A DNA stretch of 64,000 nucleotides from NCBI GenBank assembly GCA_018466975.1, contig CM031556.1:4340001-4404000 (forward strand). The letters run 5' to 3'. The translations under genes were made by a program, and so were the position numbers. The stretch is from Sparassis latifolia. Lineage: Eukaryota; Basidiomycota; Agaricomycetes; Polyporales; Sparassidaceae. The notes below the pieces were generated by a model that saw only the letters and a program-made list of their open reading frames with translations, was not told where the DNA came from and ran no database searches. Shown here piece after piece: positions 34,682-45,900 of this stretch. Each line of letters begins with the position of its first letter. Position 1 is the stretch's first letter.

Positions 34682-34799
34682 GAGGATCAGTTTGGACAGC
34701 AGTGGAGGAATGGTGGTGGTGGTGGTGGTATGCTCCGAACGTGAGATGGAGAAAGACTCGGAGACACCGCAATATATATAGGCATAGTCATGAGACCCT

Positions 34800-35390
34800 A
34801 TTATATAATTATAGGTGGAATACTATTAGTGACTGACATGCCCCAGAAGGGTGATACTTCTTTCTATGCAGTTTGAGCATTCCATATGCTACAGAAAAAA
34901 TATCTGAAGCCGAAGACAGTCGGGCAACATGGCACAATATATTTCCTCCGATCATCGGCATGTCGTGACACTTTTAATACAAAATTTTATACAAAATCCC
35001 ACTATCCCGATTCCTACTTAGCTGTGAAGCTTTGAAGGGTTCTAGCGATGACAGAAGCAGTGTGAAAATCTAACCCTTTTTTTTAATGGCCGGGAAAGGA
35101 CTTGTTTTATAAATCTTTACCTTAAATTCACAATGAATTGTGTGCTGGGTATGGGATAGTGGAAGAGGGTCCATATGCTTTCGAGTCTCACGCGCGAGCT
35201 TCGCAGGCTTCACTGGCACCCACATGATGAAAGAACTTGATAATGAATACATACATTCTCCGATGACAATGCAGTGCAAGATAACAATGAATACGTTCTC
35301 GGATGACAAACTATACATGACCCAACACACAAACAGCTAACCCCTAAAGGTTGCTCAGCAAACTAGTGGAGGAAGTGAATAAAGACTACA
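34800..35390. other. AT-rich spacer in right arm
   Basis: No gene seen. It has a poly-T run near 35,076 and a short imperfect direct repeat around 35,243-35,310 ('aatgaatac', 'tctc.gatgaca'). Confidence 0.45.
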
Positions 35391-35990
35391 TCAGTACAAT
35401 GTTGAACGCGTGTATGCACTGTCGGCAATGACCTCTGCACAGAGAGAGTCCACAGCATCGGCTGTGGCATCTACTATTTGGCTGAGCTCCTCCGTGTGTT
35501 GTTCTGACTCGTCTAAACATTTCCGCATCGCACGAATATCCGCAACTAACTGCATTGCATTCGCTTGCATATGCGCGTGCTCACACTTCAGGTCCTCACT
35601 CTCCTCCAGTAAGGACGTGCGTGTGTCCGACGAAGGCAGATGAGATGTGCTCGTCACATCCATCTTGGTACTAGATTTTGGACATTGGACCGGGGACATG
35701 GAGACCTGTAGGCGAGTAACGTCAGCAACTGAAATGTGGACAGCGAACTTCTCGTGGTCTATACTTATCCTGTCGAGTCTCACATGTGACCTTCGCAGCC
35801 TTTGTGGGTGCCCACCTAACGGAAGGACTAGAGATAATTCTCCGTCCGCAAACGGAGCGCAAGATACATTAATATTGAGTGAGGTACACGACATGAACAG
35901 CGAAACCAACGCCCCCCGCAAGCAGCTCAGGCACCTGAGAATAGTGAATACAGGTGTCATCAATAGGATTTTGATCCACGTACGCACCAT
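35391..35990 (-). CDS. Rearranged M3-type ORF (199 aa), right arm
   Basis: Open frame on the minus strand. The first part (MVRTWIKILLMTPVFTILRC through VRLDRISIDHE) matches the sequence downstream of M3 in the left arm. It then runs directly into KFAVHISVADVTRLQVSMSP and STSHLPSSDTRT, which match M3 itself, and continues with a longer helix, MRKCLDESEQHTEELSQIVD. A second M3-like segment has thus been joined downstream in this arm. Part of the open frame probably crosses an M3 intron. Function unknown; could be a chance fusion. Confidence 0.35.
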   Translation of the reverse strand: MVRTWIKILLMTPVFTILRCLSCLRGALVSLFMSCTSLNINVSCAPFADGELSLVLPLGGHPQRLRRSHVRLDRISIDHEKFAVHISVADVTRLQVSMSPVQCPKSSTKMDVTSTSHLPSSDTRTSLLEESEDLKCEHAHMQANAMQLVADIRAMRKCLDESEQHTEELSQIVDATADAVDSLCAEVIADSAYTRSTLY

Positions 35991-36069
35991 AAGGGGGAGG
36001 GGGAGGGGTGCTCAATGATCCCGCCAGCGCGACCAGCGCAACCAGGTCAGCTGTAGCCTCTGCAAACTC

Positions 36070-36359
36070 TCAAACATGAACTGCACGTCGCTTTGACTGT
36101 TTGACTCGGAGCTCCATGGTCTTCACCTCCTTCTCTAAGATAAGGATCAGCTGCATTAATTTTTGTTGTTCACGCTTCAGGTCCTCGATCTCCTCCAGTA
36201 AGGACGTGCGTGTGTCCGACTAAGGCGGACGGGATGTGCTCGCCACGCCTGTCTTGGTACTAGATTTTGACATTGGACCGGGACACGGAGACCTGTAGGC
36301 GAGTAATGTCAGCAACTGAAATGTGGACAGCGAACTTCCGCATCCACCTTGTCTGACAT
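36070..36359 (-). pseudogene. M3 copy in right arm, broken
   Basis: This is the true mirror of M3 (18,168-18,459). Relative to it, single bases have been lost in the 'gtccccggtccaatgtcc' stretch, giving a frameshift after VSVS, and 'tcgtcggac' has become 'ttagtcggac', adding a TAG. The coiled-coil part downstream is otherwise conserved. Confidence 0.6.
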
Positions 36360-36577
36360 ATTTGCGCCGACTTTTCGAAATTCTGAGGAGTAGTGTGGAC
36401 AGCGAAATCCGGGACGGATGGCGATGGGTTCGCGCTATCAGCCTGGCAGCAGCAGGCAGGATATATAAAGGCAACATACCTGAGATTAGAAGCGCCGTGC
36501 CGGATAGTTTCACGAATACCTGTCACGAAAGTCAACGAAGCACGGCGCCAGCACAGAATTCATGTAAGCGATGTGCG

Positions 36578-37897
36578 TAGAGCACTCACATGGTACGCTC
36601 AGGTGGTCGATCCGTAATTTCCGACCATTCCATGAATACGCGCAGGTATTGTAGAAAGCGGAGACATCGAGACCTTGACAAAGGACCGGTATTTGCGAGT
36701 GATCGTTATGTAGCATCTGTAATATCTGTATAGCCAGGGTGAGCCGTGGACGATGCATCCATGGGCAACAACGTATGGTTCCGGGCTTTCAAGCAGAGCC
36801 AATATTGGCCTGTGGGTTGTTCTAGCGGCTCAGGCGCCAATTAATGGTGCTGCGCGTTCTTATGTTTATGTTTGGTACAAACCCGATATGGCGCTCAATC
36901 ATCAGAGATGTGGCTCGATGGCTATGATACAGGTTCTAATACAATGTATACTATCAGCCCCTAATTCAAACAGGCGCGGCGCGCACGAGAACGGCTCAGC
37001 GAGGAAGAGGGCACCTGCGCGAAGAGGGCGCATGAGGAAGCCCTCAGGCATCGAAGTGGGCGAGGAAAAGGGCGGCAATGATGGCACTGGAGCGGAAGAG
37101 GGCGATGGCATCGACAATGACAATGGCGAGGAGGGCATGGGCGAGGAGGAGGAGGCAGACACGGCGACGGAAGAACTGGCCAATATCGCAGGGATGATGG
37201 AAATTCAAAGGCAAGGAAGAAGGCGCCCAAATTCTGGACAGCGGCCAGATGGCGCACGCAGTCTATTTGTGCGAGACAAACAGAGGCTGAGAAGCGGCTC
37301 GTGACAAGCGGCTCGTGACAAGTGGCCCGTGATGTGTGGCTGCCTTATTTGCGCGACAAAGCGACGGATGCGCCAAAACTCCGCTGGAGGTGGAATGGGT
37401 GTTTCTTTCCTCTTGTTCTCGTTCCACCACCATCTCTCGGCCGTAGCGCTTGTCATTCGCTATGTGGCCTGGAGCCTTTAGTAACATTGTAGTGTAGTTC
37501 GCTCTCTTTGTAGTTTCGTTGTTATTTATTCTTGTGGGGTCCTTGTTATCTTTAGCTATAGTATAGGTAGCCAAGCTGCCAGACGGTTTGTTTCATCGCC
37601 CTTTTGCGCCAATTGCATACCAGAGTGGGATACAATCGAATTGCAGCCGATTTGGTTATTGATTACCTTACGCGTAAAAATTTCTGAAGACCCTTGACAT
37701 CAACGCACTGCGCGGTTACAGCCAGATCGCACCAGGTCGATTGTACACGCTGAGGTTGATAGGCTGACAGGCTGACAATAATGTATGTGCACGATATGGG
37801 CGAAGGGTGGTGTAGCTATACTGACATGTTTCTCAATGTATAGGAGAATGCAGCGCTTGTGCATGCTCACGCACAACTGCAGGAGCAGCCGCTACAT
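36578..37897 (-). repeat. 1.3-kb module, copy C (inverted, in right arm)
   Basis: Reverse complement of copies A and B. It shares with copy A the continuing similarity on both sides, as part of the arm. Confidence 0.88.
36753..37304 (+). CDS. Acidic ORF of the 1.3-kb module (copy C, 183 aa)
   Basis: Longest version of the module's acidic frame: MHPWATTYGSGLSSRANIGL, a short hydrophobic stretch, then APNSNRRGAHENGSARKRAP and the Glu/Gly-rich part, ending RSLFVRDKQRLRSGS. The first 45 residues or so are in a frame not open in copy A. Coding status uncertain. Confidence 0.35.
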   Translation: MHPWATTYGSGLSSRANIGLWVVLAAQAPINGAARSYVYVWYKPDMALNHQRCGSMAMIQVLIQCILSAPNSNRRGAHENGSARKRAPARRGRMRKPSGIEVGEEKGGNDGTGAEEGDGIDNDNGEEGMGEEEEADTATEELANIAGMMEIQRQGRRRPNSGQRPDGARSLFVRDKQRLRSGS

Positions 37898-38105
37898 CAG
37901 AAATCTTCTCGATGACACCTCATCACCAGCAGTGCGACGTTGAAGGACATTGCGCATGTTACTCGGAAGTAATTGTACATGTGGGCTGATTGGTGATGAA
38001 CGCCTCATGGTCGAAGCCTCGTGTACTCCAAGCAACATCTCATAAGATACGATTGCTCAAATCTAACGGACACTATCCCGACCTCTCGGTACCACTGACG
38101 CTGCC

Positions 38106-40448
38106 ATGTCTTCAAAGCATGCGTGGAAAGCGGTAAGTACTGCAGTCGGTTCTTACATTTTCAATCCTCATGCATGGAATGCCAAGAACTCATACTTGGA
38201 TATCGAGGCTATCGTCGACAACGAGGAGGAGGAGGAGGAGGAGGAGGAGGAAGAAGAAGAAGAGGAGGAGGAACTGGGTAAGTGTCTCAGCTGCATTATT
38301 GGATATATCTTACAGCTTGTTTCCAGCCGAGTTGCTCGCTGACGTCCAACGCACTCAACAAGCTCGGGTGCGTCTTGATAATGCATGTGTCGGTGATGAT
38401 GCTGCTGATGCAGAAGCCATGGCCCAGTCTATTACGGAGAGAGACATGGCGGCTAGACGCGCACAGCGGACCTCGCAGTCGGGTGGCGCAGTCGTCTCTC
38501 TTGCCCCGATGGAATCCACCTTCAAGCCACGGAAAATGGTTTCTCTCCTTGGGTGTGCATCTCGCGTGGTACATATAAGCATGATGTGGCTTTCGTGGAG
38601 TCGCGAGAGGACTCTCTCCTCCGCGTCTGGGTGGTTCCGCACTTGCCTACTACAAAAAAGTGGCAGCACGGAAGAACTTCTCAGCAACCGATGCCGCCAG
38701 CATTACTGAAGGAGTTGTTCAGAGAGGCTGTGACAGAAAGTGAAGGTGATCAGCTGATACATATTCTCAAGGGCAAGAAGTTCAAAGGCGGCCTCCTGCA
38801 GCTCGAACTCACTTTGGACCGGTGACTTTCGATGTTCACACGACTAAATGACGATTCGCCTTTAATGCGGTGAAATTCGTGCCAAAGACAGCGATAGTGA
38901 AGCTCATTCTATTCTGTGTTGACTTCAACCGCTGCAGGCACATGTGTGATCATTATACAGGGTGAGCAATGCGCCTCATCGGTGTTGTGCATTCAGTCAT
39001 TAATGGACAGGCTACGCTAACCAATCTCTACCACAAGAAGTTGGATGACGAACTTTCGCTCTCGTGCTACCTGTAACTCAGTTACACCCCTTTGGGCAGT
39101 TGGCGGCGCGGTCAAAGTTAAGACGGGCCTCCATGCGGGCTTGGAAGGGCAAGTGATTGCCGTGGATGATTTCGATGTCACGATTGTTCACGCGAACAAA
39201 GTCGAGGTACATTGTGCACTTCTCATGCAATTGCAATCCTTAATAGCGAACTTTCCTCAGCATGTATGTTCTACGATGACGATGCTTCCAAGTACTGAAC
39301 TTTTCTCAGCGAACTAGAAACCCAATAATGGGAGTCTTTCATACTTCTTCTGTGTTGGAAACCTCTGAGGTATGTCCCACCACCTGCAACGTTATCGATG
39401 CTCAAAACTCGATATAGCATCATGTGTTACCCTGGAATCTCTTACTCACAGAGTCCGAGGCGGAATGGACCTCGATACAGCCGTCGGTGACAGTATCAAG
39501 GCCGAGAGAGCAGCGCCCCTCACGCTCTGAGATGCAAACGGAGGAAGAGGTGGAGATGGAGCTTGCCCTCAAGCATCCTGACTGACGGAATCCTGACATC
39601 GGGCGAGCGGTGCGTGTCATCAAAGGCCCTTTGAAGGGATTTGTGGGCACATTGCGAAACGTCACGTACCATGGCGATTACGAGGTTGAGCTTGAAGCCA
39701 AGCTTTTAACCTCGAGGGGCATCCTCTTGTTCCGAAAGCCCGAGATCGCATTCCGGTCAGAAGAAAGGTAAGATTCATTACTTGTAGTTCTGGTCATATC
39801 TAACTGCCTCATTGCAGGGGCAACATCAACACGGCGGAGCGTGGTCCGCTCCCTGAGTGGCCTCGGACCCCATTGGGCCACGAATTAGAACCCGCATCAC
39901 ATGACACAGATTCGGCGTGGGCGTATTCGGTGGAACTTGATGGTGCGTAACCGCGCCGCCACTACCGAGCGTCCGCTGAATCCACATTAGGACCCGATGG
40001 ATCAATGTCTTCAGTCGAACCTAATGGTGCGTAGCCTCATCATCAACACAAAATGTCTGCTGAATTCACATCAGGACCCAATGGATGGATGCTGGATGCG
40101 GCTGTGGCACCTGCGTTCCATACTTATCGCTTCAAGTTCATGTGCACAGCCGGTCAACTCCGAGACAAGCTGATGACCACGGTGAAGGGAGCCTCCCCAG
40201 TGGACGGCAAGGTGTGATGCGAATACCGGACGTGAAAGCTGGAATATGCCGATGTCTCTCTCCAAGACCTCGCCATATTGCGACCAGGCCCTGGCGATTA
40301 TGTGATCGTGTGTAAGTGTGGCCCCAACTTTGGAGTGTACGGCAAAACGATGCAGGGTGTGGCAGACACGCTTGTTCTAGTACTGGAAGAAGGCGGCAGG
40401 ACGCTTAGGGTGGATAGGGATGACTTGGCCCAGCTTGTGTGCAAATAA
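38106..40448 (+). pseudogene. Spt5-like KOW-domain gene, right-arm copy
   Basis: Mirror of complement(14041-16398), with the same start MSSKHAWKA, poly-Glu tract (38,222-38,272), KOW segments and end LAQLVCK. It shares the TGA before RNPDIGRAVRVI with the left copy. It also has private small deletions. One near 38,505-38,515 removes bases from the LAPDGIHLQ region. Others lie at about 38,845-38,870 (former TTRNDVFVFNAVKF), 38,930 and 39,055. The frame is therefore fragmented into several ORFs, while the left copy stays open over that region. Confidence 0.7.
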
Positions 40449-40621
40449 GTGGTTTCCTCGTAATTTTACGTGCTGTTCCTGTCCCTTGCCCTCGCCGCTG
40501 CATCCCGCGCTGTTTGTCGATGTCCTGTCATTTGCCGCTTTCTCATTATATACAGTTAATGTACTTCCTTTGATCGAACTTGTGCTTGTGCTTGTGCGAT
40601 CTCTCACGACCAGTTGAAAAG

Positions 40622-40698
40622 CCACTGAGCGGTACACTTGGTGATCCAATGACCACTAAGCGGCCATCGAGTGTGCCACTCGTCAAGCCGCTTAGCGG
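40622..40698 (+). promoter_or_regulatory. Cluster of three CCRCTKAGCGG motifs at the right outer end of the inverted repeat
   Basis: 'ccactgagcgg' (40,622-40,632), 'ccactaagcgg' (40,653-40,663) and 'ccgcttagcgg' (40,688-40,698) are spaced 31 and 35 bp apart. The first overlaps the arm's outer end; its mirror 'ccgctgag' marks the left outer end (13,859). Clusters of short subterminal motifs are transposase binding sites in CACTA/EnSpm elements, so these may be remnants of such a terminus. That role is inference. Confidence 0.45.
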
Positions 40699-40699
40699 C

Positions 40700-42514
40700 G
40701 CTATGGGTGTCCGACCTCCTTACAGTTTGAATATTAGGTCGAGGGTGTGAGGCCCTGATATCTCACCTCATATATAGACTCTAATGTCAAATGTCAAATG
40801 ATCATACATTGTGACTTTGTGTCGCCCTTATACTAGTTTGATATTTAATCTGTTGTCTGCCCTGAAAGGCATAAATGTCGATCAGAATTTCTTCCCGCCG
40901 GACATGCCGAACAAGACCTAAAATTTTCGGACGAATGTTATATGGTAACATAGCCATTTGCGAACATTGTATATGTCGCAATATCACACATTATCAATGT
41001 GTGATTTGGGTATCGCATGCCCAGACATCAGACCTTACATTGTAAACATATTTTCGACCGTCGGAGCTACATACGGGCCATCATACATCTACAATGTTAG
41101 GCCAGATGTTCCCACAATGTAAGGAACTTAGATATTAGTCCCCGTCTCCGGTGACTAGAGCGGAGTGCGTTGTCCGTGGACACCAAATTAATAAGTCGAT
41201 GTCGAAATGCCTCTTCGAGGTACTTCGACTTCTCCGACATGGCGCAAAAGTCGTTATTTTAGAGCTTCTTATCTTGGGACATCAAACAATTCCAGGACAC
41301 CCTCGCATAGGAAAGGTGGTATCCATTGGAGAGAGGATGGGGGTGACCAGTGACCGGTGGTGACGGGTCCTTGTGTCATATGTGGGCAGAGAGAATTGTG
41401 CGATACTGTACTATTTCGACCACTCCGGCGGGGGGGTGTGACATGTGACCAAAAGTCCGGCGCGGCGGACGGTTGAGAGAGGTGTGACACACCGACAGGC
41501 GCCGGAAAATAGGGCTGGCGCCAAGAAGGCTGTGACATCGCCGTCAGGCCAAGGGCCAGTGACAGTGTGACATTCACCAAACTGTCGCGGATGACGCGCG
41601 TGTTACGCGTGACCGCCGTGGTCGAAATAGTACAATATGACTACCAAGACTAAGCTTCAACGTCAACCTCTGTCTCCACAATTTCTGAACTCTGCTGGGG
41701 GACAGTCTGATATGGGACAATATTATCGGTGTGGATCTACCAACCTTCAGATATAGCACCAGTATGTCCTCGCATGAGTACAGTTTTTCCTGCAAATTCA
41801 TCCGATTTTTGTCCGAATGAGTTCCACCCCTGCGCGTGGCTCCTGGACGAGATTGCCGATGGCCCATCGTGAGGGCTTGACGAGTCACTCGGTCTCTGCG
41901 ACCACCTCCAAATCTGATATACCTCCTCCTTCGTTCAGCGAATAATGACACCAAACAATCAAAGTTCACGACGTGCGGTGCTTAGACGTCGTTACCTTTC
42001 CTGAAGATCTTCAGGTGGATGGAGTCCAAACCCTCACCGTTATCGTCAATGTTCATGGCCTAGTTCCCTGGACTTCCTTCTGCTGGGGTGAGCCACATCG
42101 TCTAACGACACCACAGTACCGCGATCTTACGATAGCATCAGGCAGGTCCCATTGACAGAAGGATAACTTTCACGTTGTTCACTACTCTGACATAGCGGAG
42201 GAAATTCTCCCCGCGGGTGATCAGGTCGAGGGATGACGCGTGGGAGACCTCGTCTGCACTTCGTGCTGGACCATCTGTACTGCAAGCTCAGGAAGTGATG
42301 GCTACTGTGCTCGTCGGGCTCGTCGGGCTCACATAGTACAGTCTCCTTCGTACGTTCGTCCGTCAATCTTGCATATCGGTGCTATCGGCTAGTCGCTAGT
42401 GTTGATCCCTGAGCATCGTTCCTATGGAGAAAAGTCTGCCTTGCCGAGATTATCTGCCTGAGTTTGCCGTCTAACCGAGAAACAGATGCGCGGCCGTTAT
42501 CTGCTGTGCTAACA
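40700..42514. other. Intergenic, holds a MITE-like element
   Basis: Apart from the 226-bp element at 41,408-41,633, I see no gene. A 131-aa minus-strand ORF (41,574-41,969) overlaps the element and has an Arg-rich composition typical of chance frames. Confidence 0.5.
41408..41633. mobile_element. MITE-like element with 16-bp perfect terminal inverted repeats
   Basis: The ends 'gtactatttcgaccac' (41,408-41,423) and 'gtggtcgaaatagtac' (41,618-41,633) are exact inverted copies, with partial pairing continuing into 'ggcgg'. The 226-bp interior is GC-rich, non-coding and contains several 'gtgaca'/'tgtgac' motifs. No clear target-site duplication was seen, so the superfamily is open. Confidence 0.6.
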
Positions 42515-42936
42515 CCCCCCTGTTTTTGTTATGTCTGTCTCATGACCTCTGGCCCTAGTCACCCTCTTGTTCCATATCACAGCGTTTCTCGGCTTGCCGT
42601 GACGAACATCTTCCCGGAAGCATTAGCAATCTCTAACTATGCTCATCTGGAGAGCTAGTGTTGCAATATTCGATTTTTTGGCATTACTAGGATTTCTGCA
42701 GTTTTCAGGGTCGAACTCAGAACTTTGGGCTTTATACAATTGTTTGTTTTTACACAATGTCCGTAGCTACGTTTGCACGAGCATGCGGCCAGCGCCTCCG
42801 AGTTGTTGTTTTATGTGGCTGCATCAGATCTCGATCGCGCGGCGACGTAGCGCTCGTTGCCGCCATGGCATTGAAACTGTTCATTTTCATCGCGAAAACC
42901 AATAGGTGATAGCTGGTTTTTCTCATTCTGGACTCT

Positions 42937-45900
42937 ATGGATCCCCTCAAGCAATATCTTCATATCCTGAAAGAAGATATTGCATGGCACAAATTCGTCG
43001 ACGATGGCCAGAAATGGCCGTCCAGCGTGCGTGAGCTATGTGGCGGACTACTCACAGCTCGACGGGTTCCACTCTGGGTAACAACGGTGAATACATCCTT
43101 ACTATATCGTCTGGTTTTCTGTGCTCTAAATGCTCCATACACAGGGTCCCTATCCTGCCGTTGATCCTCGAACGGAACCCCTGCTGGAGGAATTGCAAAA
43201 CACGTTCCAATCGCATGCTGGCTCACTCGAGGACGCGGTCTTCGATCAGCAGTTACGGGGCATGTTCGGGACCCTTCTCAGTGATTGCGCCAGACTTCGA
43301 AACGTCATTTCATCCGATAGTCTCTGTGGCAGCGCCAATCCGAAGGAATCATTCCTGATTGTCATGATATCCAATGTGATGTCCTCCGTGACAGCAGATT
43401 TTTCCATAGAGTAAGCATCCCTTGGTAGTGTGCTATCTTTCAACTGATCATCGTGTCTTGTGAAGTGAAAACGTTTTAGTCGCCTTGCCACGCTATCGTG
43501 GCGGCGGGCTGAACGTACCTACCAGATTTATGTCCAATTCCATCCAGGTACCGCTTTTGATGTCTGTTTTCGCGGAGATTCCCGACGATAACTCCAATAT
43601 GGACGGATCTGATGCAATGGTGAACGATCCTGATACTGACGAGGCCGACTCTGACGAAGAGTCACCCAACCCGGACACGGAGGATGAATCTAGTGAACCA
43701 TCCGAACCACCTCGGCCGGTTTCGGTCGCTTCACCTATGTCCATGTCGACATTTCTCTCCCTATGCGCGAAGCCCGTTCTCATAGAGGAAAGCGATAGTG
43801 ACTCAGAATCGATGTACGACCCCCCTCCACCGGCGGAGTTGAACGCACACATCCTCGTGTATCCGCCATCGAGAGAACTGCCGAAGCGATGCCCTCTGCC
43901 GTTTCTGTGTGTTGCGGAGGAAGACGATCTACCTCTCGTGATGATGGCGATTCTCTACCAGCGACATGTGTGGAAGATTCACGAGCCTGTCATCGGTGTC
44001 AGGTTTTCCAAGTATGATACCTCCATTTCTTTCTACATCGGATGGTTGGATGAGAATGTGGACAAAGAGGGCTCGTTAGTGAGGATATACATGACTCAAC
44101 TGTGTCAATATCTTTTGCTCATTTTTAATTCTCCACAGCCTCGCGTACATATTGGCTCCTTAGGGCGAGATGGGTCCCTGGATCTGGCCTCACTTGAGGG
44201 GGCGTTTGCACTGTGTCGTGCTGCGTTGGCCTTGCAAGGGCTAGTGGCGAGAACATGCACCGCTGCAGAAGCTGCGGTCACGCTGGTTGCGGAGGAAATA
44301 CAGGACGATTCTATTTCTATGTGGCGTCTGGACACGGAAGAAGGTGTTCATTCTGTTGACTCGCCTGAGGGCCAGTATGACAGGATTGAAGCGTGGGCAG
44401 AAGGTCTTGCCTACAAATACCCTGCAACGTAAGTGCGTCCTGCCAGTCCTCCCATCCATCACTTCTGAAGTGGAATTTGATACACCAGCACAATGATCGA
44501 TTCTAAGAAGACTGCACGAAAAGCGAGGTATGAACATTGGATGTCGTACCCTTGCTGCCCTTGACGTTTACTCGTCGTTCTGCAGAAAGGAGGGGACCTC
44601 GGACTCGTCTGTTCCTTCGATAGGGTCTACCAATTCTACAGATTCTACGCCTTCGAGTCTGTCGTGAGTTTCTGATCAATTTTTGTGGCATCGATGTCTG
44701 ATTGCAATATAGGATGATTGCAATTCCAGAAGAGGTGGAGTTGGAGTGAGCATCAGAGTCTCCATCGTTTTTTGATACTAACCTGCACGTAGACAGAAAG
44801 GCGAGAGTCAAGGCTCAAAGAAATCAGTGTACAAGCCGATGTCATTTTCTTCGTAAGCGACGTATCATCTGCTCCTGCTATGTCCTCACAGATAGCATTA
44901 GATTCGCCGCTGAAGCTGCTAAGAAGGGGAAGGGTGCACTTATGCATGACTATCTATTCGATAGACGCGTCGTACTCTCTGCGCTATGTTGCAACCCCGT
45001 CATTTTTTCATTGTATGAAATTTATGCAGGAGATGTATGGCCATTGCATTGGAAAACACTCGTAAGCAACTCCTTTCCTTGTCCTCATTGTAGCATGCTA
45101 ATGAGCAACAGGATGATATGCCCTCGGTTGATCCCTCCCTTGAACCGTTCCGACAAGAGTTGTTTGCACAGGCACAGCAACATCATGAACTCAGCGCTGT
45201 AGCACCGCGGGACGTACCCGTAGAGGTCCTTCCGCTGTTAGAGGGAAGCTTATCTCTGATTCTTGCTGTGGCGAAACGGGCTCAGGGAAAGGCCCGATCA
45301 GTGATTCCTCCATCCGAGTCTGTTTGGCGTCACGATTTCGATTCTCTTATCTTTGACTTCTTCACTAATGCATTAAATGGAGCAAACAGCCTGTATTCTC
45401 CAAGCAGCTGCTCGAGTGACGCGCCAAAGCTTCAACTTCCTGATGATGACAGGGTCATTCCATCGTAGGTTCTCGTCATCATTGACCTACATTCCATCTA
45501 ATTGAAGTGGACAGAACAGAGCGCATGATATATTTACCCAAGACTATTGGTATGGACCAGAGGTCTGCGGGAGACTTATTTTTCCACATCGGTAATGGGC
45601 TCAGCTCCGGCGAAACTTACGACGAGATGCTGAGGCAGCGGATCGGACCCAATGAAGATTTCCTTAGAGAAGCTGGCGACCTGGAGCGGAAGGCACACCT
45701 CCAGCTTCTAAACCATGGGAACGATTGGCTGGAGCGTCGAAACTGGGATGGATACGCATTGGAGCGTCTCAAAGAAGATCCTTATCGAGCCATTTGCGAC
45801 GCTCTCGGGACGGTCTCGATTGATCTTCCAGTGAGACGGGAGTCTCTCGCGGCCGTGCAGTTGGTGGCCACAGGATCATCAAAAGCCCCATACATAGTGG

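Larger units (their letters stand above)
34165..40629 (-). repeat. Right arm of large inverted repeat
   Basis: Reverse complement of the left arm (13,859-19,945) with several indels. It contains M4', a rearranged M3 region, 1.3-kb module copy C and the second Spt5-like pseudogene. The outer match ends at 'aaaagccactgag' (40,629). Compared with the left arm it has more frame-breaking small deletions in the Spt5-like region and an extra copy of part of M3. Sequence from about 34,800 to 35,390 has no clear left-arm partner. Confidence 0.85.

Noticed and set aside
13859..40629. Starship or Helitron element
   Set aside because: No tyrosine recombinase (DUF3435-type) captain, Rep/helicase protein or Helitron-type ends were seen; the only transposase is Tnp2/CACTA-like.
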